Positions 8,321 through 16,871 of a DNA stretch of 64,000 bases are shown in pieces. Source of the stretch: Ideonella sp. MAG2 (lineage in GTDB: Bacteria; Pseudomonadota; Gammaproteobacteria; Burkholderiales; Burkholderiaceae_C). Position 1 is the first letter of the stretch. Each line of letters begins with the position of its first letter. The position numbers were made by a program, and so were the translations under genes. The stretch spans positions 553,185 to 617,184 of the forward strand of contig PTEU01000001.1 of the NCBI GenBank assembly GCA_004359425.1, read 5' to 3'. The notes beneath the pieces are model-generated. The model worked only from the letters and a program-made list of their open reading frames with translations, did no database searches and was not told where the DNA came from.

Positions 8321-9805
8321 ATGAGCGCCACCCTCCCCAGCGACCTGACCGACCTCGACGCCACGGCGCTGTCGGCGGCCATCCATGCCCGGCAACTCTC
8401 CTGCGTCGAGGTGATGCAGGCTTATCTGGCCCGCATCCACCGGCTCAACCCCCGTGCCGTGGCCATGGTCAACCTGGCCCCAGACGACACCCTGCTGGCC
8501 CAGGCCGCCGAATGCGATGCTGAGCTGGCGCGTGGCCACAGCCGAGGCTGGCTGCATGGGCTGCCTCAGGCCATCAAAGATGCCTCGAATTCGGTGGGTT
8601 TCCCCACCACCTTCGGCTCGCCGCTGCTCTTGCGCCACATGCCCACCGAGGACAACCTGATGACCGCCCGCATGAAGGCAGCGGGCTGCATCGTCATCGG
8701 CAAAACCAATATGCCCGAGTTTGGCTTGGGCTCGCACACGTTTAACACGCCCTTTGGGGCCACGCTCAATGCCTGGGACCCGGCCGTCTCCGCCGGCGGT
8801 TCTAGCGGAGGTGCGGCCGTGGCCCTGGCGCTGCGCTTGCTGCCGGTGGCAGACGGCTCCGACTTCATGGGCTCCCTGCGCAACCCCGCCGGTTGGAACC
8901 ATGTTTTTGGCTTTCGGCCCAGCCAAGGCCGGGTGCCGTTTTTCCCCGTGCCAGATGTGTGGGTGAACCAGTTGGGCACCGAAGGCCCCATGGCCCGCAG
9001 CGTGCGAGATTTGGCGCGCCTGCTGGCCACCCAAGCCGGGCCGGACCCCCGCACCCCTCTAGCCCTGACGGAGCCGGTCGATGAGATTGCCGCCGTGGCG
9101 CAGTTTGCGGGCAGGCCCGAAGCGGCTCAGTCGCTCAAGGGCTTGCGAATCGGCTGGCTGGGCGATCTGGGTGGCCATTTGCCCTGCGAGGACGGCATCC
9201 TCGCCGGGCTGGCGGCGTATCTGCAAACCGCCCAGGCGGCCGGCGCGCAGGTGGAGCCCACCACACTGGGCTGCGACTTGGACGCCGTTTGGCACGCCTG
9301 GCTGATGTGGCGGCGTGCGCTGGTGGGGCCGCGCGTGGCCCCCATGCTGCAAGCCAACCCGGCCTGCCGCGCTCAGATCAAGCCCGAGGTGCTGTGGGAG
9401 CACGACAACGCCCTGGGCTTGTCGTACATGGACTTCCAGCGTGCGGCGGTGGTGCGCAGCAGCTTTTTGCAGCACATGGTGCAGCAGTTCGAGCGCTTTG
9501 ATGTGCTGGCCCTGCCCACCGCGCAAGTCTGGCCCTTCCCGGTGGGTGAGCGCTGGCCGCAGCAGATTGCCGGGCGGGCCATGGACACCTACCACCGCTG
9601 GATGGAATGCACCCTCTATGCCACGTTTGCGGGCTTGCCCGCGCTCAGTATCCCGGCGGGCTTCCATGCCAATGGGCGCTGGCCATTGGGCCTGCAACTC
9701 ATGGGGCGGCCGCGTGGCGATGCGGCCTTGCTGCGCGTCGCCGCTGGCTTTGAGGCCATTGCGCCCGCGCTGATGGCCCAGCGGCCGTCCATCGCCCTGG
9801 CCTGA
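8321..9805 (+). CDS. Amidase (amidase-signature family)
   Basis: A 494-residue amidase-signature hydrolase with the full Ser-cisSer-Lys apparatus. The lysine is in LPQAIKDASNS near residue 86, the Gly/Ser loop SAGGSSGGAAVAL near 160, and the nucleophile in DGSDFMGSLRNPAGW near 186. It cleaves an amide bond in the cytoplasm; the specific substrate is unknown. It starts 5 bases after the tctC stop (a GTG at 8312 overlapping that stop is also possible), so the two are co-transcribed. The neighbouring HutC-type gene is the likely regulator. Confidence 0.9.
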   Translation: MSATLPSDLTDLDATALSAAIHARQLSCVEVMQAYLARIHRLNPRAVAMVNLAPDDTLLAQAAECDAELARGHSRGWLHGLPQAIKDASNSVGFPTTFGSPLLLRHMPTEDNLMTARMKAAGCIVIGKTNMPEFGLGSHTFNTPFGATLNAWDPAVSAGGSSGGAAVALALRLLPVADGSDFMGSLRNPAGWNHVFGFRPSQGRVPFFPVPDVWVNQLGTEGPMARSVRDLARLLATQAGPDPRTPLALTEPVDEIAAVAQFAGRPEAAQSLKGLRIGWLGDLGGHLPCEDGILAGLAAYLQTAQAAGAQVEPTTLGCDLDAVWHAWLMWRRALVGPRVAPMLQANPACRAQIKPEVLWEHDNALGLSYMDFQRAAVVRSSFLQHMVQQFERFDVLALPTAQVWPFPVGERWPQQIAGRAMDTYHRWMECTLYATFAGLPALSIPAGFHANGRWPLGLQLMGRPRGDAALLRVAAGFEAIAPALMAQRPSIALA

Positions 9806-9981
9806 TGCACGGGGCTCGCCAGCCCTCCATCGCGCAAGCTTCACCACTTCCATGCCTACCTGAGGGCCACAGGTGGCCCGAATTGACGCCTGCTTTGGCC
9901 GGTATTTCGGCCATGGTGGGTGGGGTGGCGCGCCGAAAATCCCTCCGAAGTCTGTCTATCGGTTGATTCAAGGGAAGCTCT

Positions 9982-11733
9982 ATGCGCTTACTCCATTCAT
10001 TGCGGTGGTCCATCGCGGCGCTCGGTGCCGTGGGTCTCGTCGCCTCGCTCATGGTGCTGGGCCAAGGCCTGTGGGCGCAGCAGCAAATGGGCCATGACGC
10101 CAAAGAAGCCTTTGTGGCCAAAGACGTGGTGGCCGACATCCTGCCGCCACCCATGTATTTGATTGAGATGCGCCTGGTGCTGTCACAGGCCGTGGAGGGC
10201 ACGCTGGACGCGGCTGAGGCCAGAAAGCAGGTGGATCGCTTGGCCAGTGAGTATCAAGCGCGTGTGGACTATTGGACGCAGAACGCCCCTCATGGCCTAG
10301 AAAAGCAACTGCTAGGTCGCCAGCATGAGGCCGCCAAAACCTTTATTGCAGCCGCCCAGGCGCAGGTCATGGCCAAGCTTCAAGCGGGCGAGGCCGAAGC
10401 CGCAAAGCAGGCGCTGGTCGAAGCTCACAAGCTCTATCTGGCGCATCGGGCCGGTGTGGACGAGACTGTTGTGGCGGGCAACGCCTTTGCGGCGTCCTCC
10501 ATGGCGTCGTTTGGGGCGACCCAAAAGCAGTCCACCACCATGACTTTGGCAGTCGCTGGCGTCGCCATGGCCTTGGTGGCCTTGCTGGCTCGGCTGGTGC
10601 TGCGCAGCATTGAGGCACCCGTGGAGCGCTGTACCCGCATGGCCCGCAAGATTGCATCCGGTGACTTGACCCAGTGCGACAACAACCCAACACGCCGCAA
10701 AGACGCTTTGGGTGAGATGGAGGCGGTGCTGTGCGACATGCAGCATCAGTTGGCGCAAACCGTGGGCGCGGTACGCCGCAATGCGGAAGGCGTTGCCTCA
10801 GCCAGCGCTCAAATTGCCTCGGGCAACTTGGACCTCAGCCAGCGCACCGAGTCGCAGGCCGGCGCGCTACAGCAAACCGCTTCCACCATGTCCAAGCTCG
10901 GCGAGGCCGTTCGCACCAACGCCGAGCATGCCCAGCAGGCCAACAGCTTGGCCATGACGGCCTCTTCGGTGGCCGAGCGCGGTGGCGCAGTGGTGGGCCA
11001 GGCCGTGGAGACCATGAAGGGCATCAACGACAGCAGCCGCAAGATCTCCGACATCATTTCGGTGATCGACGGCATTGCCTTCCAAACCAATATCCTGGCC
11101 CTGAATGCCGCCGTGGAAGCTGCCCGCGCTGGTGAGCAAGGCCGTGGTTTTGCGGTGGTGGCTGCCGAGGTGCGCAGCCTTGCGGGCCGCTCGGCCGATG
11201 CGGCCAAAGAAATCAAGCAGCTCATCACCGCCAGTGTGGAGCGTGTTGAAAGTGGCACCACCTTGGTCGATCAAGCCGGTGCCACCATGAATGAGGTGGT
11301 GGCCGCCATCAAACGTGTCACCGACATCATGAGTGACATCAGCCAGGCCAGCGCCGAGCAGCGCACCGGGGTGGAAGAGATTGGTGACGCGGTACGCCAT
11401 ATGGACCAATCCACCCAACAAAACGCCGCCATGGTCGAAGAGGTGGCCGCAGCGGCGGGCAGCCTCAAGACCCAGGCCGATCAGTTGGTGCAGGCGGTCT
11501 CGGTCTTCCGTTTAACGCCGACAGACAGTGCGCGCTCCCCCGCCTTCAAGGCAGCCAGCCCTGCACCGGCCGTACAAGCCGCAAAGCCTGCCCCGGCCAC
11601 ACTGCGCGCACCCGCAGCCGCAAGCCCCAAACCCGCGCCAGCGGCACCCGCACCGGCGGCGGCCGACCCCGCCTCTACGCCTGCGCCCAAGGCCGCAGCC
11701 ATGGCGGAGTCAGACGACTGGGAAACCTTCTGA
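9982..11733 (+). CDS. Methyl-accepting chemotaxis protein
   Basis: A 583-residue transmembrane chemoreceptor. The first membrane helix covers about residues 7-30, a four-helix-bundle-like periplasmic sensor runs to about 180, and the second membrane helix ([20 protein letters not shown]) precedes a HAMP domain. The cytoplasmic signalling hairpin has the conserved tip around [18 protein letters not shown] long Ala/Pro linker leads to the C-terminal pentapeptide DWETF, a variant of the CheR/CheB-docking NWETF. AGGGAAG lies 7 bases before the start. The ligand is unknown; no che genes are in the window. Confidence 0.95.
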   Translation: MRLLHSLRWSIAALGAVGLVASLMVLGQGLWAQQQMGHDAKEAFVAKDVVADILPPPMYLIEMRLVLSQAVEGTLDAAEARKQVDRLASEYQARVDYWTQNAPHGLEKQLLGRQHEAAKTFIAAAQAQVMAKLQAGEAEAAKQALVEAHKLYLAHRAGVDETVVAGNAFAASSMASFGATQKQSTTMTLAVAGVAMALVALLARLVLRSIEAPVERCTRMARKIASGDLTQCDNNPTRRKDALGEMEAVLCDMQHQLAQTVGAVRRNAEGVASASAQIASGNLDLSQRTESQAGALQQTASTMSKLGEAVRTNAEHAQQANSLAMTASSVAERGGAVVGQAVETMKGINDSSRKISDIISVIDGIAFQTNILALNAAVEAARAGEQGRGFAVVAAEVRSLAGRSADAAKEIKQLITASVERVESGTTLVDQAGATMNEVVAAIKRVTDIMSDISQASAEQRTGVEEIGDAVRHMDQSTQQNAAMVEEVAAAAGSLKTQADQLVQAVSVFRLTPTDSARSPAFKAASPAPAVQAAKPAPATLRAPAAASPKPAPAAPAPAAADPASTPAPKAAAMAESDDWETF

Positions 11734-11743
11734 CCGCAAGCCC

Positions 11744-12202
11744 TCACCACTGGGAGAAGGGCCGTACCGACAGGTTGGCATTGAAGTAACGCACATCATG
11801 TGTGACTTCATCGCCCAGCCAGTCGGGCCGCTCAAACGCCGCGTCTTCTGAGGGGAGCTCTACCTCGGCCACCACCAGCGGCGCGTTGTCGCCATGGAAC
11901 TCATCCACCTCCCAAGTGGTGCCGCCCACACGCAACACATAGCGGGTTTTCTCAATCAACGGCCCTTCACACAGGGGCAACAGGGCCAGCGCATCGGCCA
12001 TGGGCAGCGGGTATTCGAACTCCGCCCGTGTGGCCCCCTGCGTCAAGCCCTTGATGGTCAAGAACGCAGCCTCACCGGCCACCCTCACTCGCACGGTGCG
12101 CTGCTTGTCGCGGTTCAAGTAGCCCTGGGCATAGCGCACCCCAGTTCCCTGCCGCCAGGCTTCGCCCACCACCAAGAACTTGCGCTCAATCTCCAGTGCC
12201 AT
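11744..12202 (-). CDS. CYTH-domain protein (inorganic triphosphatase-like)
   Basis: About 152 residues opening with the diagnostic CYTH motif EIERKFLV, then YLNRDKQRTVRVRV, FLTIKG and EVDEFHG. These line a tunnel of acidic and basic residues that binds triphosphates with Mg2+. Bacterial stand-alone CYTH proteins usually hydrolyse inorganic triphosphate or thiamine triphosphate. I chose the start at 12200-12202, with GGAAG upstream; a longer ATG start at 12286 would run into the neighbouring gene remnant. It is convergent with the chemoreceptor, with a 10-base gap. Confidence 0.85.
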   Translation of the reverse strand: MALEIERKFLVVGEAWRQGTGVRYAQGYLNRDKQRTVRVRVAGEAAFLTIKGLTQGATRAEFEYPLPMADALALLPLCEGPLIEKTRYVLRVGGTTWEVDEFHGDNAPLVVAEVELPSEDAAFERPDWLGDEVTHDVRYFNANLSVRPFSQW

Positions 12203-12218
12203 GGTCGTTCTTCCTTGT

Positions 12219-13116
12219 TTACACCCTTTGCTGCCACCACCACAGCCCGGCAGCCGCCAGAGCTGCCGCCAGGACCAGCGCGCCAATCTTGAAGCCTGAC
12301 CAAGGCCGGTCGCCCACCAGGCGGCCGGTCTGACCGTTGATCACCACCTGCCAGGCCTTGCCTCGCCAGTGGTAGCTGTAAATCCAAACCGGCAACAACA
12401 CATGCCGAAAGCGAATCTCGCTGAAACGGCTTTGCACACGGTGTACGCGCTGTGCATCGCCGCCAATGTCTCGCCGCACAGCGGCTTCAATACGCGCCTC
12501 AAAGCGCCGGCGAGCTTGCTCAAACGCGGGGGACAGGCCGGTCTGGTAGGCCTCCACGGTAAAGCCTGCCGCAAAGTCAGCCCCGGGCGGCTGCAAGGTG
12601 GAGATCGATGTGTCTTGCAAACTGTCTGCCAGGTGCTCAGGCACGCTGTGCGAGGCCAGCACCCATTCGTCGTCAAACCGCTGGTGAACCACGCCTTGAA
12701 CCCTGCAACCACTGTTTGAACAACTGCCGTGCTGCGGCGTCGTCCACCGTGAACGGAGCCATGGCCTTGGGCTGAATCTGGCGCACGGTTTGCGCCGCCG
12801 TGGCCGCCAGCGGGCTGCGGCAAAACGCACAGGGCGCGGCCACCACATGGGCCTCAAAATGCGTTTGCGCCCCGCACTGCGGGCAGCTCACCACCTGGGG
12901 GGCCATGCTGGGCTCATCCCCGGCCCTTAAAGCGAGGTAGCGCTCATAGTCTTGCTCGGCCAGTGCCGTGCTCAGTGCCGCATCACTCGCCGCTTCTCGG
13001 GCCAGCCCACCCCCGCAGGCCACGCAACGCAGCCGCCCCTCGGCGGGGCTGAAATGCATCACGCCGCCACAGGCGGCGCAGGCGGGCGGGGCTTGATGGA
13101 TCGGGACGTGGAGCAT
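12219..13116 (-). pseudogene. Zinc-ribbon membrane protein gene, broken by deletion and frameshift
   Basis: The first part (13116 to about 12680) encodes two CxxC zinc ribbons (CAACGG, CVACGG), a third pair (CPQCGAQ, CAFCRSPL) and PKAMAPFTVDDAAARQLFKQW. The second part continues in another frame (to 12219) with RFDDEWVLAS, PGADFAAGFTVEAYQ, RRDIGGDAQRVH, a beta-rich HVLLPVWIYSYHWRGKAWQV and a C-terminal membrane helix. Related proteins, often misnamed PriA-like, have about 100 residues between FKxWL and FDD, including a YxPYWTYD block. That block is missing here, so both a deletion and a frame change lie near 12690-12710. Its start overlaps the stop of the AraC remnant (TAATG). Confidence 0.72.
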
Positions 13117-13328
13117 TAGCGCGTGTGAGAGACGTGGCTGGGCATTGTGCCCGCCTGCCTGTACCCCCTGGCCCCCACCCCATAGCGCCGCTTGAACTGC
13201 ACATTGAAGTGCGAGGCCGTGGCAAAGCCGCAGTCTTGGGCGATGCGGGCCACGGGCTGCGTGGTTTGGCGTAGGGCCATGGCGGCGGCGCTGCAGCGGG
13301 CGTCGTTGAGGTAAAGCGGCGGCATCAC
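13116..13328 (-). pseudogene. C-terminal remnant of an AraC-family regulator
   Basis: About 70 codons encode only the second helix-turn-helix of an AraC/XylS DNA-binding domain: PPLYLNDARCSAA, QPVARIAQDCGFATASHFN, then FKRRYGVGARGYR. The N-terminal sensor and first HTH are absent. Upstream of the break the DNA is identical to 34 bases of the PhyH gene 2.2 kb away (see 13315-13348). An intact copy would have been divergent from the glycan operon and is its likely lost regulator; that role is inferred. Confidence 0.7.
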
Positions 13329-13348
13329 CCCCGCGCATGCCGACCAGT
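13315..13348. repeat. 34-base duplicate of part of the PhyH gene (copy 1, at the AraC break)
   Basis: Positions 13315-13348 are identical to 15506-15539, beginning AGCGGCGGCATCACC. In the second copy these bases encode the iron-binding HAD motif of the dioxygenase. Here they lie at the 5' break of the AraC remnant, so they probably mark a recombination or template-switch junction. Confidence 0.85.
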
Positions 13349-13430
13349 GTGCCTGAAGAGGGTCAAAAAACAGTCAAAACCAGACAAGCGGCAAGGCCAC
13401 ACCCCGGCGCGGGCCGCAGACACTGGCGCC

Positions 13431-15152
13431 ATGTCAGAAGCGACCTCGACCACTCCTGCTGCCCCCTCTCCGCAGGCCGACGCCAGTGCCCCCTGGTGGC
13501 GCGGCGCGTTGCTCTACCAAATCTACCCCCGCAGCTTTGCCGACAGCAATGGCGACGGTATTGGTGACTTGGCCGGCATCACCCAAGGCCTGCCCTATGT
13601 GGCCAGCTTGGGGGTGGACGGCATCTGGATCTCGCCCTTCTTCCCCTCGCCCCAGCGCGACTTTGGCTACGACGTGCAGGACTACTGCGCGGTGGACCCA
13701 CAGTTCGGCAGCCTGGCCGACTTTGACGCCCTGCTGGCGCAGGCGCATGCGCTGGGCCTGAAGGTGGTGATCGACCAGGTCTGGTCGCACACCGCGCTGG
13801 AACACCCTTGGTTTGAGGAAAGCCGCCAGAGCCGCGACAACCCCAAGGCCGACTGGTATGTGTGGGCCGACGCCAAGCCCGACGGCAGCCCGCCCACCAA
13901 CTGGCAGAGCTGGATGGGCGGCGGCACCTGGACCTGGGAGCCGCGCCGCCAGCAGTACTACTTGCACAACTTCTTGACGCAGATGCCCGACCTGAACCTG
14001 CACCACGCCGAAGTGCAGGACGCCATTCTGGCCGTGGGTCGCTTCTGGTTGGAGCGCGGCGTGGACGGCTTTCGGCTCGACACCGCCAACTACTACTGCC
14101 ACGACCCGCTGCTGCGCGACAACCCGCCCCAGCCGCCCGAGCGCCGGGGCGACGTGCCCGCCGCCATGCAGCAGCACCTGTTCAACATCTGCCAGCCGCA
14201 GACCTTGCCCTTCTTGGAGCGCATTCGGGCCTTGATGGACGAGTTCGACGCCGACGCTGGCCGCTCCCAAGCCGGCCCGCATCCCCTCGGGGGAACGACT
14301 GACGTACTCGTCAGGCGAGGGGCTCCATTCACCGTCGCGGAGATTGGCTCGGCCAACAACTTGGCCCGCATGGTCGAGTACACCGCAGGCAGCCAACGCC
14401 TGCACACCGCCTACTCATTCCTGCTGTTAGGCCCGCAACCCAAGCCCACGGCTTTGGCAGAGATGCTGAACACCTGGCAGCACGGCGAGGGCGCGCAGGC
14501 CTGGCCGTCTTGGGCGCTGTCCAACCACGACACGCCGCGCGTGGCCAGCCGCTGGGCCGAAGGAGACCCGCTGCGCATCGGCCAATACCTAGCCTTGCTG
14601 ATGATGCTGCGCGGCACGCTCTTTCTCTACCAAGGCGAAGAGCTGGGCCTGGGCCAGGCCGAGATTTCACTGTGCGACATGCGCGACCCTTTCGGCATTG
14701 CCCACTACCCGCGCATCCCCAGCCGTGACGGCTGCCGCACGCCCATGCCCTGGCAGGCCGACGCGCCGCATGCGGGCTTTTCACAGACTTCAGGCGCCAC
14801 CTGGCTGCCCCTGTGGGCGCCCCACCGTGCTTTGGCCGTGGACCAGCAAGAGGCTGACCCCGCGAGCCTCTTGCACCTCACCCGCCGCCTCATCGCTCAG
14901 CGCCGCGCCCACCCCGCCTTGCGCTGGGGCGATGTCGAGGTGCTGCAGGCCGACGAGCAGGTGCTGGCCCTGCGCCGCCGTCATGGCGCTGACAGCGTGC
15001 TCGCCGTCTTCAACCTCAGCCCCAGCCCCGCGCGCTGCAGCCAGAGCCTGAGCGGCCAAGCTGCGCTGAGCTGGCCAAGCCGCGCGCAAAACGAAGGCGA
15101 CAACTTGCTTCCCCCTTGGGCCGTTTGGATCGGCCCGGACTCCAACGCTTAA
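13431..15152 (+). CDS. GH13 alpha-amylase-family glycosidase (alpha-glucosidase-like) with an inserted segment
   Basis: A 573-residue (beta/alpha)8 glycosidase, cytoplasmic by lack of signal peptide. GH13 landmarks are YQIYPRSFADSNGDGIGDL near 33, the nucleophile in GVDGFRLDTANY near 216, the acid/base Glu in FTVAEIGS near 303 and the third acid in LSNHDTPR near 366. It resembles alpha-glucosidases/oligo-glucosidases of clan GH13_23 and likely trims glucosides. Immediately before the acid/base strand sits an extra stretch of about 21 residues (SQAGPHPLGGTTDV..., 14268-14326) built from a palindrome (14283-14322), which could harm activity. I chose the start at 13431 (MSEATSTTPA); no clear ribosome binding site is visible. 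It is the first gene of the glycan operon. Confidence 0.88.
   Translation: MSEATSTTPAAPSPQADASAPWWRGALLYQIYPRSFADSNGDGIGDLAGITQGLPYVASLGVDGIWISPFFPSPQRDFGYDVQDYCAVDPQFGSLADFDALLAQAHALGLKVVIDQVWSHTALEHPWFEESRQSRDNPKADWYVWADAKPDGSPPTNWQSWMGGGTWTWEPRRQQYYLHNFLTQMPDLNLHHAEVQDAILAVGRFWLERGVDGFRLDTANYYCHDPLLRDNPPQPPERRGDVPAAMQQHLFNICQPQTLPFLERIRALMDEFDADAGRSQAGPHPLGGTTDVLVRRGAPFTVAEIGSANNLARMVEYTAGSQRLHTAYSFLLLGPQPKPTALAEMLNTWQHGEGAQAWPSWALSNHDTPRVASRWAEGDPLRIGQYLALLMMLRGTLFLYQGEELGLGQAEISLCDMRDPFGIAHYPRIPSRDGCRTPMPWQADAPHAGFSQTSGATWLPLWAPHRALAVDQQEADPASLLHLTRRLIAQRRAHPALRWGDVEVLQADEQVLALRRRHGADSVLAVFNLSPSPARCSQSLSGQAALSWPSRAQNEGDNLLPPWAVWIGPDSNA
14283..14322. repeat. Small palindrome inserted in the GH13 gene
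   Basis: Nested inverted repeats: outer arms CCCCTCG and CGAGGGG, inner arms CTGACG-TACT-CGTCAG. They lie inside a coding stretch with no counterpart in GH13 relatives, just before the catalytic glutamate. The reading frame is kept. It looks like a REP-like or hairpin insertion. Confidence 0.6.
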
Positions 15153-15160
15153 ACACCATC

Positions 15161-15970
15161 ATGAGCGACTTAGACATCGACAGCCTCTATCCCTTGAGCG
15201 AAGCGCAGATCGCCCAGTTCCGCCGTGACGGCTTCATCAAGCTCAAAGATGTGCTTGAGCCCGACACGCTGGCGCACTATGGCCGCGAGATCACCCGCCT
15301 GACGATTGAGCTCAACACCCAGCAGCGCCCGCTGGAAGAGCGCAGCACTTACGACAAAGCTTTTTTGCAGGTGATGAACCTGTGGGAGCAAAGCCCGCTG
15401 GTGGGCCGCTTTGTGATGGGCCAGCGCCTGGGCCGCCTGGCGGCACAACTGCTGGAGGTGGACGGCGTGCGGCTCTACCACGACCAGTCGCTCTACAAAG
15501 AGCCCAGCGGCGGCATCACCCCCGCGCATGCCGACCAGTACTACTGGCCCTTGGCCAGCGACCGCACCATCACCGCCTGGATCCCTTTGCAGGCTGTGCC
15601 CGAAGACATGGGCCCGCTGGGCTTTTATGCCCGCAGCCAGTCGGTGGAGTTTGGCCGCGACCTGGGCATCAGCGACGAAAGCGAAGAGAAGATCAGCGCC
15701 AATATGGCCCGCCATGGCTTTGAGTTTTGCAGCGGCGCGTTTGAGTTGGGCGAGGTCAGCTTCCACCTAGGCTGGACCTTCCACAAAGCCGGTGCTAACC
15801 GCTCCACCCAGCCGCGCTCGGTGATGACGGTGATCTACATGGACGCGGCCATGCGCTTGGGCGCGGCCCTCAACGCCATCCAATCCAACGATGCCGCGCA
15901 GTGGTGCCCCGGTGTGCAGCTGGGTGAGCTGGCGGCCAGCCGCAAGAACCCGGTGATCTATGCCCGCTGA
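15161..15970 (+). CDS. Phytanoyl-CoA dioxygenase (PhyH) family Fe(II)/2-oxoglutarate enzyme
   Basis: A 269-residue double-stranded beta-helix oxygenase. The iron triad is visible: HxD in ITPAHADQYYWPL near residues 122-124 and the distal His in SFHLGWTFHKAG near 205; the 2-oxoglutarate-binding Arg is probably in STQPRSVMTVIYMD. It hydroxylates an unknown organic substrate. I chose the start at 15161 (MSDLDIDSLYPL), 9 bases after the GH13 stop; an earlier in-frame ATG would overlap that gene. The last 11 bases overlap the next gene, so the products are translationally coupled. Positions 15506-15539, including the HxD codons, are duplicated at 13315-13348. Confidence 0.88.
   Translation: MSDLDIDSLYPLSEAQIAQFRRDGFIKLKDVLEPDTLAHYGREITRLTIELNTQQRPLEERSTYDKAFLQVMNLWEQSPLVGRFVMGQRLGRLAAQLLEVDGVRLYHDQSLYKEPSGGITPAHADQYYWPLASDRTITAWIPLQAVPEDMGPLGFYARSQSVEFGRDLGISDESEEKISANMARHGFEFCSGAFELGEVSFHLGWTFHKAGANRSTQPRSVMTVIYMDAAMRLGAALNAIQSNDAAQWCPGVQLGELAASRKNPVIYAR
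15506..15539. repeat. 34-base repeat, copy 2 (inside the PhyH gene)
   Basis: Identical to 13315-13348. This copy is the probable source because it is embedded in conserved PhyH coding sequence (the SGGITPAHADQ block). Confidence 0.85.
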
Positions 15971-16868
15971 CGCTCTGCCGCCGCCGCGCCTGCGCCGCGA
16001 CATCAACCTGGGCACCTTGCTCGCCCTGCCGCCGGACTCCACCGGCTGGCGCGCCAGCTTGGCCGAGCAATTGCAGATGCTGCGCGACGATGGCCATGAG
16101 GCGGTGCAAAGCTGGGGCGATGAGACGGTCTGGGCCGCCACCCAAGCCGCTGGCCTGCAAGCCACGGGCATGGCGCGCTTGCGCCGGCCCGAAGACGCCG
16201 ATGCCCTGGCCCGCCGCCACCGCGCGGCCGGTCTGGGTTTCACCACCGTGCATGTGGGCACTGGCTTTGACAGCGATGCCGAAATGGATGCGCTGGCCCA
16301 CGCGCTGCTGGAGGCCCAGGCCCGCCATGGCCACCCGCTGTGGGTGGAAACCCACCGCGCCACCGCCACCCAAGACATCTGGCGCACCCTGCGCTGGGTG
16401 GAGCGCTTCCCCGAGCTGCGTTTCACCGCCGACCTGAGCCACTGGTACAGCGGCCATGAGCTGACCTACGGCGGTGAGTTCGCCGAGCGCATGGCTCACC
16501 TCGGCCCGGTGTTGGCCCGCACCCGGGCCTTGCATGGCCGCATTGGCAACAGCGGCTGCCTGCAGACAGGGTTGGACGACGAGGGCGACTACCTGGCTCA
16601 CTACCGCGCCTTGTGGACGGCCTGCTGCTTGGGCTTTTTGCAGCAGGCCCAAGCCGGTGAGGTGCTGAGCTTCAATGCCGAGTTGCTGCCCATGCGTGCG
16701 GGCCAGATGTGGCTGCACTATGCGCAAACCCGCACCGCCCACGCCTCGTCCCCTTGGGCGGGAGAGCCCACCGACCGCTATGCCGACGCCGCCCAACTCT
16801 GGCGCTTGGCCCAAGACTGCTTTGCTCTGGCCCAAACTCAACTGACCCCTCACAACCCTGCAAGGTGA
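15960..16868 (+). CDS. Sugar-phosphate isomerase/epimerase-like TIM-barrel protein
   Basis: About 302 residues resembling the xylose-isomerase-like TIM barrel (AP endonuclease 2 superfamily). Barrel strands and metal-ligand-type motifs include GLGFTTVHVGTGF, LWVETHRATATQD, FTADLSHWY and HGRIGNSG. The conserved E, D, H and E positions suggest a divalent metal site. It follows PhyH with an 11-base overlap, a pairing seen in sugar or inositol catabolic clusters, so it probably acts on the same small molecule. Substrate unknown. Confidence 0.75.
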   Translation: MPADALPPPRLRRDINLGTLLALPPDSTGWRASLAEQLQMLRDDGHEAVQSWGDETVWAATQAAGLQATGMARLRRPEDADALARRHRAAGLGFTTVHVGTGFDSDAEMDALAHALLEAQARHGHPLWVETHRATATQDIWRTLRWVERFPELRFTADLSHWYSGHELTYGGEFAERMAHLGPVLARTRALHGRIGNSGCLQTGLDDEGDYLAHYRALWTACCLGFLQQAQAGEVLSFNAELLPMRAGQMWLHYAQTRTAHASSPWAGEPTDRYADAAQLWRLAQDCFALAQTQLTPHNPAR

Positions 16869-16871
16869 TGC

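Noticed and set aside
12673-13338. A longer N-terminus for the zinc-ribbon gene starting at 13338
   Set aside because: The extra 74 residues are the antisense/alternate-frame reading of the AraC remnant; the CxxC protein sensibly starts at 13116.
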